DNA from: Todiramphus chloris collaris
Lineage: Eukaryota > Chordata > Aves > Coraciiformes > Alcedinidae
Assembly: GCA_025345505.1 (NCBI GenBank)
Contig: JANVCC010000018.1
Location: forward strand, 3,767,749 to 3,831,748
Length of the DNA stretch: 64,000 bases
Direction of reading: 5' to 3'
A program made the translations under genes and the position numbers. Under the pieces are notes generated by a model, which was not told where the DNA came from, ran no database searches, and worked only from the letters and a program-made list of their open reading frames with translations. This document shows, piece after piece, positions 40,118 through 50,811 of the stretch; position 1 is the first letter of the stretch, and each line of letters opens with the position of its first letter.

Positions 40118-40770
40118 TTACGAATAGGAGCCTGGCAATGCTCCCCTGTAAATGAGCTTCCAGGAAATGTACAATTGTTTTTAGAAGGAGTCTAATGAAG
40201 ACAGATTTGTATGAGATCTCATCTGATGCAGCCAGAAAATCCAAACTCATCAACTAAAAAAAAAAGCATGGGAGTCATTTTTTTAGGGTGTCTGATTATA
40301 CTTCCAGGAGTGCTGGTGTGTAATGCTTTCAAACTTTCATTGAACTTTACTCTCTCACTCCAGGCGATTATTTTTCCTTGATGTCTGATGTTGAATGATA
40401 TACGTGCACCTGTGTGATAATGGCTGGTTAGATATATCTTTACTGAACTGGGAAAACCCAGAATGTCACCTCTACACTTAACCATTTTATTTCTTTTATG
40501 GCTCTGGTACGGATCCCTTCTCTAAAAGCTACCGGTGGAGCTTACATTTGTCAGGGGAAATGTGGGTGTTTTATCATACCAGCTGTTTAAAGTCTCCTAC
40601 AACTTTGCAAACTGCTTTAAGAGTCCTTGCTTTTATCACCGCTCAAACTTCCAAGCAGTCACCAGAACAAAGGAAAGAACAGCTGGGAAGTTTTAAAAGC
40701 AGCAATGTTTGCCATTTCACTCAGGTTTAAGCACAATAATTAATAAAACTTCCCCTCCTTTTCCACCCCG

Positions 40771-40883
40771 TCTCAGTGTGCAATCACTTTGTAACACGAC
40801 TTCTTGATGGCTCCTTCTACTGAGTTTTAGCAGTTATATTCCCCTATTCCAAAATAACAATTATTATTATCATGTCACATCCA
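40771..40883 (+). repeat. Diverged tandem duplication, unit 1 (113 bp)
   Basis: It begins TCTCAGTGTGCAATCACTTT and ends CATGTCACATCCA. It shares with unit 2, in order, CTGAGTTT.AGCAGTTA, CTATTCCAAAATAAC and an ATTATTAT patch. Confidence 0.85.
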
Positions 40884-40999
40884 TCTCAGTGCACAATCAC
40901 TTCCTAGCAAGACTTTGTGACAACCTTTTCCGCTGAGTTTCAGCAGTTACATTCTTCTATTCCAAAATAACTGTTGTTATTATTTTCATGTCACATCCA
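40884..40999 (+). repeat. Diverged tandem duplication, unit 2 (116 bp)
   Basis: It directly follows unit 1, begins TCTCAGTGCACAATCACTTC and ends CATGTCACATCCA. By eye roughly four in five bases agree with unit 1, so the duplication is old. CTATTCCAAAATAAC is kept unchanged in both. Confidence 0.85.
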
Positions 41000-42753
41000 C
41001 ATTGCTCTAGCATCTCACTAAGCTCAACCTGCATCTCTCGTCAGCCAGCCAAGAGGCAGTGCGCTCGGGGCAGTTTTTTATTAAGCATAAGAAAATCTTC
41101 TGGCATTTCATTCATCTGAAGAAGAAAATCCTGCAGAGAAGTAGCAATACAGCACACGTGGCCAACGGAGGCAAGAAACACCTTGCTTCACTACAGCCAC
41201 CTAGAAGTTAGGTATCTCACATAGGCAAAACATGCAGCTTCCACCTACAGCCAACTTAAAGAGTCAGGGTTTCCAAAGGGTGATTTGTCTTAGCTGCCTT
41301 GGACACCTCTCTTAGAATGGGATGAATCATTCCCTGACCCTCTCCTGCTCTCTCCACCAACTAGAGAAGGATCTCTGTCCTTAGCCAAACTTGCAGGCAG
41401 TTGCAGTTAGGTCAGGCAAATCCCATCTGGGCAGCGCGGTGGTCTGTCCAGCCTGGTTTTCCGCCAGGCTTTCCATCAGCAGACGATGACGGATGCTCTG
41501 CAAAGATCCAAACCAAAGAGCAGCATCGAGATCTGTAACATACGGGGCTGCACAGTAATAAAGTGTGAAGAAAATTGCTTCCTTCCCCTCTGTGGTGATT
41601 AGCATGTGCTCTGAAGTATGAGGGCTGGATTGATGGCCGTTGTAATTTTATCCCAACCGGAGCTGCTGGAGTAGATTTGAGGGGCGGAAATAATGCTGCA
41701 GATCCCTAGAAGATGAGGCTGGGTCCTCTGAAAGGACCCAGAGTCTTGAAAAGGTGCTTGTAGAGAAACCAGATTGTGAGATTTTAATGGGAAATAGCAC
41801 TGGTCATGTTTTCACACAGTACATGCTTGGAGAAATACTGGCAGCAGGTACAGTTCTGAGTGTTTCCCAAAGGCATCTGGGGGGCTTAACTGTGACTAAA
41901 TACAAATATAGACAGTGAAATAATTGATTTTTTTTTTTTTTTTTTACCTATCTCTGGCAATTATTGCTGTAATTGGTGGCTTTGGCCTTTTTGCTGTGCT
42001 CAGGACATCCCTATGGCTGATGTCCTCCATTCCAATGGGACACTCTCCATGCCATGAATTGAGGTCTTCCTCCAACAAATAGCACGTGCAGCTGTGGTTT
42101 CAGCAGGCATCTTCCAGGGATGAGTTGCCCTCACTCAGAAATGACCCGGTGAGTTTTCCAAGACGTTCAGCTCCCCAAACCCCAGGCTAAGGCCATCTGT
42201 TCCTTATAGAGACCTCCCATATACCACCAAAAGAAGGGATGTCTGAATCTACCTTGAGACTTGAGCCATTCATCAGAGCATCATTTTGCTGTGGCCATAC
42301 AGACTGGTGTCATTAACAGGCATTATTGTAAGGAAAAGCACTCAAAGCACATTAAATATGACAATTTACCTGTGCTCCCCAGCCAAGACTTTTCCAAGAT
42401 AGTGGCAGCAACACTTCCGACAGATGGCGTTTACAAATCATTATTAACAAAGCAAAGCACTTTAAAGAGAGTCACCCCAGGGCACCCTGGCCTCTGTTAA
42501 AACAGACTTTTCAGAAACATTTATGGACTTAAATAAAACTCTTTTCGGAACGCCAGTGAAATTGCCTCCAGGTTGCACTCTGGCTTTGTTACCAGTCTAG
42601 TCCTTAAAATTACTCACCAGGAGAGGGAAAGTTATTTTTTTTCCCCAGATAAAGGGTTCCTGTGTGTGCTGCTCAACTCTGAGAGTCCTGCCAGAATGCA
42701 ACTGGTCAGATGCGGGTGGCTGAGATTTGATGAAGTGTATGTACCAGATTGCC

Positions 42754-42958
42754 ATTGTTGTTGTTGTTATTGTTATTATTAATGTGTTTTACAGCCTTGA
42801 CTGAAAGTTTGCATAGGCAAAGTGTGGGAGTTAGAAATGCAATAGCAGAGGGACCAAGGCACAGTGAGATCAAGTGACTTGCCCTGGGACACATGGGGGG
42901 TTGTTGGCAGAACTGGGAAATAGCCCAATCTGCATGTAAACCACTGTCCTCTGGAAGC
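42754..42958 (-). repeat. Relic of an ancient L3/MIR-like element with (TTG/TTA)n tail
   Basis: The left end is a simple TTG/TTA run (42754-42780). To its right come AGGCACAGTGAGATCAAGTG, ACTTGCCCTGGGACACA and GGCAGAACTGGGAAATAGCC, which parallel the widely conserved 'aggcacagagag..aagtgacttgccc..ggtcac..cagagc.ggga' block of very old amniote repeats. The tail position suggests minus orientation. Highly diverged. Confidence 0.55.
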
Positions 42959-43190
42959 TGTTCTTTATTCTTCTGACATTAAATGCAAAACTCTCATTAA
43001 TAAGAGTGGGAGAAATGGTTGCAGAAATGCATTTGCTGGTAACTTTCACTCTCTGACTCATATTGTTAACACACCCGGTTCCAGATTCTGGATGGCAGAT
43101 GGAAATACTCATTGTCCTGATGGATTTATGGCTGTTTGAATCTTTGTGGCAGTACATATTGCCTTCAGAACAACATTTTCTTCACAGCGA

Positions 43191-43258
43191 GCCAAATCCT
43201 GGTGCAGCTGAAGTTATTGAAAGTTTTGCCACTAACTTTAATGGGATCAGTATTTGGA
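43191..43258. repeat. Relic of an ancient amniote repeat (second copy)
   Basis: CCAAATCCTGGTGCAGCTGA, AAGTTTTGCCACTAACTTTA and ATGGGATCAGTATTTGG correspond block by block to the relic at 21089-21153 and to the ancestral pattern AAGTCAATGG..TTTTGCCATTGACTTCAATGG. Strongly decayed. Confidence 0.45.
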
Positions 43259-45618
43259 TTTGTGTCCTCAGATACCTAATAATCCTCTATTGCAAATCTG
43301 GAAAGCAAGAGTTGAATTAAATGGGGTGAGAGTGAGGAAAACGAGAGATAAAACATTTAGCTCTGGTAAGATTTAGGGTCGAGTTTTGCCCCATCTCTGT
43401 GTCTCCTTGTTCTGAAGGAGGTAGTCACACAACTATGCAGATGGTATGGGCAGATCAGCATTTGGTCCAGGAAGAAATGTTTTTTTATCTCCAGGCAAGC
43501 AGCTGTGACTCCAGCCCATACCACTCCTGACCAAAAGCTGTCACTTGTGTGGCATTTCCCTGGTGTGCTGCATGAATCCAGGTGTTGTTCTCTGCCTGGT
43601 TTCCAGCTGATAATTGTCTACGCCATATAAAAATTCTTAAATCCAAGCACAAGATGGACACACTGCTATATATAGCAGGGGACTGAAATGAACAGGGGAC
43701 TTTGGCCTACAAACAGTCCACACACTTTCTTTCAAAGAAACCTGTAGAATAAGTAAGAGAGAGAAGCAGGGACAACTGACCAAAGAGTTTTAGGCAAGAC
43801 ACACCCAGGTTTGAACACCCTGTGACACAGACCCCACGAGCTGTCAGCAGTCCTTGTTTTTCCTCACCCAAAAGAGTTGCTTGGAAGTCATTGCTTGCTG
43901 CAAGCATTTCTGATTGGGTGAATACGAAGCAGCACAGGACATTTCAGATGACTGACTCTTCTGGGGTGATTTGTAGCATATTTGGTATAAAAGCACAATT
44001 GCAAAACTCACAACAATCTAAATAGGTACCCTGGTGGTAGACAGGGAGGGGAGGATGCTGTTTTGGTGTGTGCTCATGCTACCATAGAATGGCAGGACCG
44101 ACGCACAACAAGCAGAGGCTGGAGATGTCCAGCAGGTCCCAGTAGTCTGTGCTCAGTTTTGGTGAGTGGCACCATTTCCAGGCTGAGAAGTGGAAGGATG
44201 CACGTGGCAAATTTGACTTTTATGACATCAGTGTTTCTTTTAACTCTTTTGCCAGTGATGGGGGTTTATGTCACAAGATACCACAGCATATGAAGGTGGG
44301 TTTTGCAGTCAAAGCAAACCAACAGCAGCTGATAACATATGGCCTCAGCTCCTGGTATTACCTTGGTGATTTTGAGGCTGCTCTGAAACCACCAGGAAAG
44401 CTACAGATGCATGGGGTGGGGCAAGGATAGTGCATCACCTCCTGCAAGTCACCTCCATCACCTCCCAGGGAAGAATACTTAAACTAGAAACAATTTCAGA
44501 AGCTGAAGCAAATGCCATCCACCAAGTTCACTGAGCATCTTCAGTTTAGCTAGAGTGGAAAAACCTGTTGAGCTCAAGTCTCTTCACAGCTCTGCCTTGA
44601 AAGGGGAGACAAAACCCTTCCTCCTGAGCTGCTCTGCTTGACCAGCTCCAGCTGTGAGCTCACAGCCTCTCTCCTCCCTGGTCGGAGTGAGATAGAAATG
44701 CGGAAATCAACGCCCGTGGCTGATTATACAAGGCAGGTGCGATGCCAAGAACATCATCACCCACTTCGCTTGCCAAGTACCTGGATGCAGCACGAACAGT
44801 CGCGTCTTGCAGATAGCTCCGTCAGCCAGTGAGCACATTCCCCTTGGAGATAGGATGACTGAACATGCAAACTAATGTGTTTGTGAGCCTTTCATGTGTA
44901 GAGCTGTAACAGATGTTTAAAGATCATCCTCTGGCACTGGGAAAGTGTCTAGGAGGCCTGGGATAGGAGTTTTCTTGGCACACATTTTTTTCAATGAGCT
45001 GAAGGGGGAAAATTCCTGTTAGTGATTATTTTCTGTCTGTGAGCAAAGGGCTTATGATGAGTGTCCCAGCTCATGTATCAAGGAATGCCAAATAGATAAA
45101 TGCAGCTCTCCTCTTCCCTGTGGGTCCCTATCTTTCAGCAAGCTTTACAAAGATCCATAAAACATCCCTTTTGGTGACACCAGCAATTAAAAACCTGCAG
45201 CTGGATGCACCTCACACTTTCCCCGACAGTGCTCCACACAAACACGAATCACAGGTGATGCCCACAAGAATTTCAACCAACAGTAAAAGGGATTTATGCA
45301 GAAATAATGTTGAAACTGAGAAAAAGCTGAGTGAAAAGTATTCTGGTGTGAGTGTGTTGTCCAGGGATGACCCCAGACACTAGATACTTTGAATTGCAGT
45401 GTTTCGGACCTCATTACATATGGTGGTCAGTCTCTTCAGTAAGACCTCTCCAGCTTGGCGGCTCCCTTCTCCTCAGTAACTAAGACATGGTTATTGCAGA
45501 CTTGACTTCTGATGTCTTGATGCAAATAAGCTGGCCCTCATGATAACTAGACCCTTTCTAACACCACGTGAGCGTGAAGCTTTGCATCTCCCCATAATTC
45601 CCCTGCCAGCAGAGCCCT

Positions 45619-45643
45619 GGGTTGGGTTGGGTTGGGTTGGGTT
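45619..45643 (+). repeat. (GGGTT)5 pentanucleotide repeat
   Basis: Five GGGTT units, preceded by TG and followed by TGC. Four or more GGG runs separated by 2-nt loops fit an intramolecular G-quadruplex. The unit is one T short of the telomeric GGGTTA, so it is not called an interstitial telomere repeat. Confidence 0.85.
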
Positions 45644-46927
45644 TGCAGCAATGGTGAGCATGGACTCAGGCAGCTCAGCATGTGGATGGCCTTTGGGGCA
45701 CAACTGGAGGATGCATCTCCTGCCTCAGTGCTCCATTCAGTAGGACCTGTCCTCAGAGTTCAACAGGAGACCATGACCCTGTCCTGATGTGTAAGTGAGG
45801 GCAGAGCACGTGAGGACCACCATTATGTGACTCTGGTGCCCAGCAATGGCAACAGCAGGTCACTCAAGCTTCAGAAAACATGGCCACTTAGTTGAGCACT
45901 GAAACAGTGAACCCCCCAGATTCTGCATGAGGAGCTCACTGCAAATCTGTCCTGATGTTCCTCTGACTCTGTCCTCCATGTGCAGAGTGGGGATGCCCAC
46001 AACTCCTCTCTTTAATCTTCTCTGTCTTCTTGCATGCTCCCCAGGGTATGGGCTCCTTCCAGCTGTGGGTATATTTGATTTGCAGGCTGCTGAGACTTTA
46101 AAGTTCCTATTTGCCATTTCTACTGATTAGTCCAATGCCTGGCATGAGCAATCAGGATCACATCTAACCAAAGTCTGTAGTCCTGATATAAAACCCTGCA
46201 GCAACAATTTAAGCTGTTTTACCAAGGACTGCCCATCCCATCAAAAAATAATGCCTGCAGGGCACTGCACAACCTACTGGGCAAATCCTGTTTAATCAGT
46301 GATGTTTTTTTTGTAGGGCAGCTAAAACCTCTTTGACTCAGTGGGTTTGGCTTGCTTGCTGCAGAGCTACCTATCTTTAAACAAGAAGGAGCATTTATCA
46401 TCAGGGTCTGATCTAGAGCCACTGCAAAGCATGAGGAACCTTTGAACTGATTACACAGAGCTGGGAATAGACCCCTACTGACTGCTGCAAGTATTTAGAC
46501 CTTCTCTTTCATGCTGTTGTTGAGTAGAGACAGAGAAAACACAGACATCGATAAATAAGGCATAAAAGACATTTTTCTAGTATACATTGGAACACCACGG
46601 GAAAAATTCACCCATTCCCTCTTCTTCATTTATCAGTGATGTGTTTTGAACACTGGCTTTTGGTAAAGGGATATTCCATTATTAAGTTGTAAGGGGAAAC
46701 TTAGCATTGAATGGCCATCAAAGTTAAAGGGACTTTTGCCCCAGGTGTCAAAACAAGACAGAGTCCCAGAATAGGATTTTTGCAATGTCTAATAAAAAAA
46801 TGGAGCCAGTTGCTCTCAGGTTGTATCCATAAAAAAATGATTTCTCTCCCAGTTTTCTAGATTTTCTTTTTAGCAATGGGACTATAACACTGTAAGATTG
46901 TTTGCAGCCTCATTGAACGTGAAGTTT

Positions 46928-46995
46928 AATTCATTAATGTTTATAAAGTGCTTTAAGATCTGCAGCTGGATAAGTGCTAAGTGGTCTTATTGCTG
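46928..46995 (+). repeat. Probable L3-like LINE tail relic
   Basis: ATTCATTAATGTTTATAAAG, TGCTTTAAGATCTGC and GATAAGTGCTAAGTG resemble the ancient L3 3' end (TTTGTAAAGCGCTTTGAGATC...GCTATATAAGTGC). It lies inside a block that otherwise looks preserved, so it may be an exapted copy. Confidence 0.45.
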
Positions 46996-48039
46996 TAATA
47001 CAGATGAATTTGCTTATCTCTCATGTAAATCAGCTTAAAACATTACCCTGAAATTAACAGCTCTGGGGTTAACAATAGGCTCAACCACACACTAAACTGC
47101 AGCACTTATCATATCACAACATTACCCTTATTAATTACACGCCCTGCTGTGGGTTTTGGACCAAAATCAGCTACACTTCAGATACAGGCAGCCGGACAGC
47201 GCCGGGAGGAAAGCATTTGTAACTGCACGACACATATGTTAATCATGAAATTAAACAGATGGCCCAGTCACTCATCAGTGAAAGTCCACCAGGGGCTGTA
47301 AGAAAGAAGGAGATTTCCTATGTAACATAACAATTTGGACATCAGAAGGTTTCGAGTTACAAGATTTTTCTTTATCCTCCACCTGAAACTTTTAAGGGGT
47401 AACGTCAGGGAATTTCATCCGGACTTCAGATACTAATCTAGTTTTATGCTGTTTTAGTGTGTCTGTTGAGAGCTGGCAGCCAACTCCGCTGACTCCACGT
47501 AAGCGTACACCGTGCAGCAGATGGACCAGCTCTTTGCAGCCACCGAGATGTGTCTGGAGCTTGCAAAACCCTCATCTCCAGAAATCCTCACATGTGATGA
47601 GCTCATAAAAGAGCTAGACGCAGCAGTCACTGCATCATGTGCCTGCAGGACGGGTTTAGGGGATGAAATGGAGGGGAATGGGAGCAAGTATTCACCTGTT
47701 GCTCATCCATGCATTTCCAAGTGTCAGATCTAACCTTAAACCTGGTTTCAGGTCATGTAACTGCTCAGCTCACATCAAGCTCACTCTGCCAGTTTTGGTT
47801 ACTCTAAGCAGCATGAACAAGTAGTACGGATTTCAGTAGTGCTTGGTCTAAAACTCTAAAAAAAGGGGATAATGCGGCCAGTTTAGATTAAAGTCAGTTT
47901 ATGGCTGATTTCTTCTTCCTTCTTCACTTATAGGCATGAGAGGGATGGTCATCAATATTTTTAAAATGTGTTTCTGGCAGTGGCTAGCAGTTCTAACCCA
48001 AGTCAGGGCTCTGATGCGCACACGCACTGTAAAGGGGGC

Positions 48040-48125
48040 TTGTGCACAGAATTATTTACAATCTAAGAGGACACCAAAGAAAGGCTCGATGAAGGGAAGG
48101 AAGGGTTATTATCCTCAGAGCACCT
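48040..48125 (-). repeat. Possible ancient LINE relic
   Basis: ATTTACAATCTAAGAGGACA followed by GGGAAGGAAGGGTTATTATCC parallels the old sauropsid repeat phrase 'CTTACAATCTAA..GACA..GGGAAG.ATTATTATCCCC'. Short and diverged; orientation is inferred from its similarity to the element at 42754-42958. Confidence 0.4.
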
Positions 48126-49673
48126 ACAGCCAAACCTTCAGTGGTATTTAAATGCCTACTGGTGTTTTCAAAACTTGACATCTAATTCCCTTTGAAAACC
48201 TGTTCCAGATTTACAGAAGTGGTCAGCTCTCCCCGCTGGAGATACGTTTTCAAAAGAGCTCAGATCCTAATTAGACAACGGGTGAGTTTTCAGAAGTGCC
48301 CAGTGTGGGGCTTTGAGATGTTTTGGAAAAAGGGGAATACGAATCAAAACGCCCACAGAGGGTATGAAAAAAACAGGTTTACACAGTATCAGTTGCAGCT
48401 TGAGATTACATGCTTGCACTTGTTTAGACTTAATCAAAAGCCTTTCTATGAAGACATTACTCCTTCTGACTTCAATTAAGCAAGTATCTACCTTTGTCTT
48501 TTTCTGCGACACAAGAAAACCATGGATAGCCTTTTCTCCCCATCACATTCATTTTTCTACACAGAAGAGTTTGGCAAGTGAAATCATTTTTCTCTGCCTG
48601 TTAAAGAAGGAAAAGGAGGTTTTTAATTTTATTATGTTCTCCTCCCTGGTCCTCTTAATTTTTTTAGGTTTCTTCTGAACCCTGAAGCTTTTCATTTACC
48701 TGTGTTCCTTTAAAAATTGCCTGGGTTTTAATGGAAACCTTAGAGTTTCTATTTCAAAAATACCAGTGAGTATGAAAAAAAAATGCTCATTTTACTCCTA
48801 TTTTCCATGTATGATAAAATGGTTTCACAATGAGCCCAAACTAACAAGCAATTAAGAAAGCAGTTGGAAAATGCAGCAAAAGACATCTGTGTGAACTTTT
48901 TTCACACACCCACTAAAGGCACAATGTTGATTTGAATTTTTGCCATTTTTCTTTCAATCAGAATGAAAAATTCCTAGTCTGCTATCGAAACATGAACTTG
49001 CTCTTCTTTAGCCAAGAAAGGACAGGAGAAAGAAAAAAAAGTTTTGTCCATTAATAATAACTCAAAAACAGTTGTTGCCAGATCACTGTCTTGTATTGGG
49101 CTCTTTGGGTCCTATGTAGGTGCTCCAGCAATTGGCCCAAGGTTTCAGATTGGCATCCTATGGACGATGAAATCCCAGGGAAGAACATTTCATCTTTCGT
49201 AAAGGTTGATCTCTGTGGAGCTTTGAGCTTCACTGTGTTTAGAGCTCTGCTAGGTTACAGCAGGGGAATTAGGGGGTGATGCATCCATCACTACATCTAA
49301 CAGGGCTCCTGGCAATTGCAAGGCATCAGGGCCACATCAGTGTTTGACACCTGGCACCGGGAGCACTCAGGGTGGTGGTACCCTGTGCAGAGCAATGAAA
49401 GATGAGCTGAAGATTGGTGACCTGGCCATGCATGATGTACCTTGTACTTGTGGACAGGCACCTGGGAAATACCCTGAAAGCCACATGGAGGTCTCCTTTT
49501 GAGTAGGACAAAGCTGTGTGTGTCCATGTCCAAATATCTGTGAGGGGGGGGCTATGAAATCCCACTGCCTGATCAGTTGGGTGTATTAGGATGGACTGCA
49601 CTTACCTTTTGCTCTGGTTTTGAAGGGAGGGAGGTCAGGGATGTGCAGTCATATTAGTTTCTGATATTCTGAG

Positions 49674-50377
49674 ATTCATAGAAACACAGAAACATAGAAT
49701 CATAGAATACAAGTTTGGAAGGGACCTCAAGGATCACCTAGTCTAACCTTTTAAGGTAAACTATACATATGTATATATAGAATGATATATAGTTTAAATG
49801 AGATGGCCCAGCACCCTGTCAAGCTGACCCTTAAAAGTGTACAGTATAGGGCACTCCACCACTTCCCTGGGGAGATGATTCCAATGTCTAATTTTATTCA
49901 TGGTTAAAAATTTTCATCTGAAGTGCAATCGGTATCTCCCCAGGAGTAATTTGTACCCATTAATCCTTGTCTTTCCCATGTGACTCCTTGTCAAAAGGGA
50001 GTGTCCATCTTCTTGGTAGCCACATTTTATGTACTGGTACATGGTCATAAGGTCTCCCCTAAGCCATCTCTTCTCAAAGCTGAACAAACCTGGTTTTCTC
50101 AGCCTTTCTTCATATGGCAGGTCTTCCACTCTGATGATCATCCTTGTGGCCCTTCTCTGGACCCTCTCCAGCCTGTCCACATCTTTTTTGTGCAGTGGGG
50201 ACCAAAACTGAATGCAGTAGTCAAGGTGTGGTCTGACCAGTGCTGAGTAGAGTTGGGTAATGACTTCTTTATCTCTGATGGTGGTGCCCTTATTAATGCA
50301 ACCCAGCATCCTGTTGGCTTTCTTTGCCACTGCAGCACACTGTTCACTTATGTTGAACTTGTTGTCAACTAAGACCC
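49674..50377 (-). mobile_element. CR1 LINE, older subfamily, left part (interrupted by LTR)
   Basis: The minus strand carries RT C-terminal blocks: AKKANRMLGCINKGT, LYSALVRPHLDYCIQFWSP, DRLERVQRRATRMI and LPYEERLRKPGLFSFEKRWLRGDLM, in a 138-codon open stretch (50330-49914). The 3' tail is CATAGAAT repeats at 49677-49709. An AT-rich palindromic insertion sits at about 49758-49796. The copy is cut at 50377 by an LTR and resumes briefly at 50812. Confidence 0.93.
50373..50377 (+). repeat. Left target-site duplication of nested LTR (GACCC)
   Basis: GACCC lies at the junction and is repeated at 50812-50816. Removing the LTR and one copy restores the expected CR1 order (AACTAAGACCC followed by CCAGGT), so the duplication and boundary are well supported. 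Confidence 0.88.
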
Positions 50378-50552
50378 TGTAGTGGGTCTGGCTGAGCTGC
50401 TTTTCCCCACCCAGCCCTCACGCTGCAGCACTGGGAGCTGGAGGGTGTTGATAACACACCCGTGTTATCACTGCCAGTGCTCACACGGCACCAGAGGCTG
50501 GGGGAGAAGATACAGTCAACCTGAGCTGACCAGTGGGCTATTCCATACCATA

Positions 50553-50573
50553 TGACGTCAACTCAACTATAAA
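50553..50573 (+). promoter_or_regulatory. LTR core promoter: CRE plus TATA box
   Basis: TGACGTCA (50553-50560) stands 7 bp before TATAAA (50568-50573), the standard layout of a retroviral U3 promoter with a CREB/ATF site. Transcription would be expected to start about 25-30 bp downstream and run rightwards. Activity is not shown. Confidence 0.6.
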
Positions 50574-50661
50574 GGGAGAGGGCAGGAGGAGGATGGGGGG
50601 GGCATTCTGCTTTGTCCTCCAAGTGGCTGCTTCGTGTTCCTGGAGCCCTGCTTCCTGATAC

Positions 50662-50687
50662 ATAGATAAGAATAACATCTTATCTAT
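50662..50687 (+). repeat. Perfect 10-bp inverted repeat (GATA-motif hairpin) in LTR
   Basis: ATAGATAAGA, six bases, then TCTTATCTAT. Both arms contain a GATA site (AGATAAG/CTTATCT). It lies about 90 bp after the TATA box, so it would be in the transcribed part, where it could form an RNA stem-loop. Confidence 0.85.
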
Positions 50688-50811
50688 CATAACCCACACC
50701 CCTTTGCTTTGCATCTTATTCTCTCCCTGCGTGCCGTGCTGAAGGGGGTTGGGGGGAGTGATAGAAAGGCTTGGTGGGCACCTGGTGCCGTGCCAGGGTC
50801 AACCCACCACA

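Larger units (their letters stand above)
35562..40770. other. Intergenic sequence, no gene seen
   Basis: No coding exon was recognised; open frames up to about 140 codons lack known motifs. Contents include an AT-rich candidate regulatory block (37160-37600), a relic of an ancient LINE end (38672-38745), a GCTAAT/ATTAGC inverted pair near 38299-38316, a repeated GGGAGACATTTAG-like pair near 39658-39687, and an ancient-repeat motif at 40074-40117. Confidence 0.55.
41000..45600. other. Intergenic sequence with old repeat relics
   Basis: No gene was recognised. The region 41381-41680 keeps several CpGs and motifs and is a candidate regulatory block. A T run lies at 41928-41945. Ancient repeat relics at 42754-42958 and 43191-43258 are listed separately. 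A 16-bp perfect palindrome lies at 43663-43678. Confidence 0.55.
45644..49673. other. Intergenic sequence with candidate conserved block
   Basis: No gene was recognised. The AT-rich segment 46860-47290, with many TTAAT/ATTA motifs, is a candidate enhancer (findings). Relics of ancient repeats occur at 46928-46995 and 48040-48125. The frame 47512-47733 (MQQMDQLFAATEMCLELAK...) starts with GTG, has no splice-site support and no known domain. Confidence 0.55.
50378..50811 (+). mobile_element. Solo LTR of an endogenous retrovirus, 434 bp, nested in CR1
   Basis: The edges are TGTAGTGGGT and ACCCACCACA, an inverted pair with TG...CA ends, flanked by a perfect 5-bp duplication GACCC. Inside, on the + strand, are a perfect CRE palindrome TGACGTCA (50553-50560), a TATA box TATAAA (50568-50573), and the phrase TGGAGCCCTGCTTCCTG typical of avian ERV LTR R/U5 regions. 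A hairpin with 10-bp arms follows (50662-50687). No gag/pol sequence adjoins it, so it is a solo LTR. ERVL-like is inferred from the 5-bp duplication. Opposite orientation is less likely given TATA and CRE order. Confidence 0.9.

Noticed and set aside
45619-45643. Interstitial telomeric repeat
   Set aside because: The unit is GGGTT, not GGGTTA, so it is a simple pentanucleotide repeat.
47512-47733. Protein-like frame MQQMDQLFAATEMCLELAK...
   Set aside because: It starts at GTG, is only 73 codons, is not flanked by clear splice sites, and no family is recognised.
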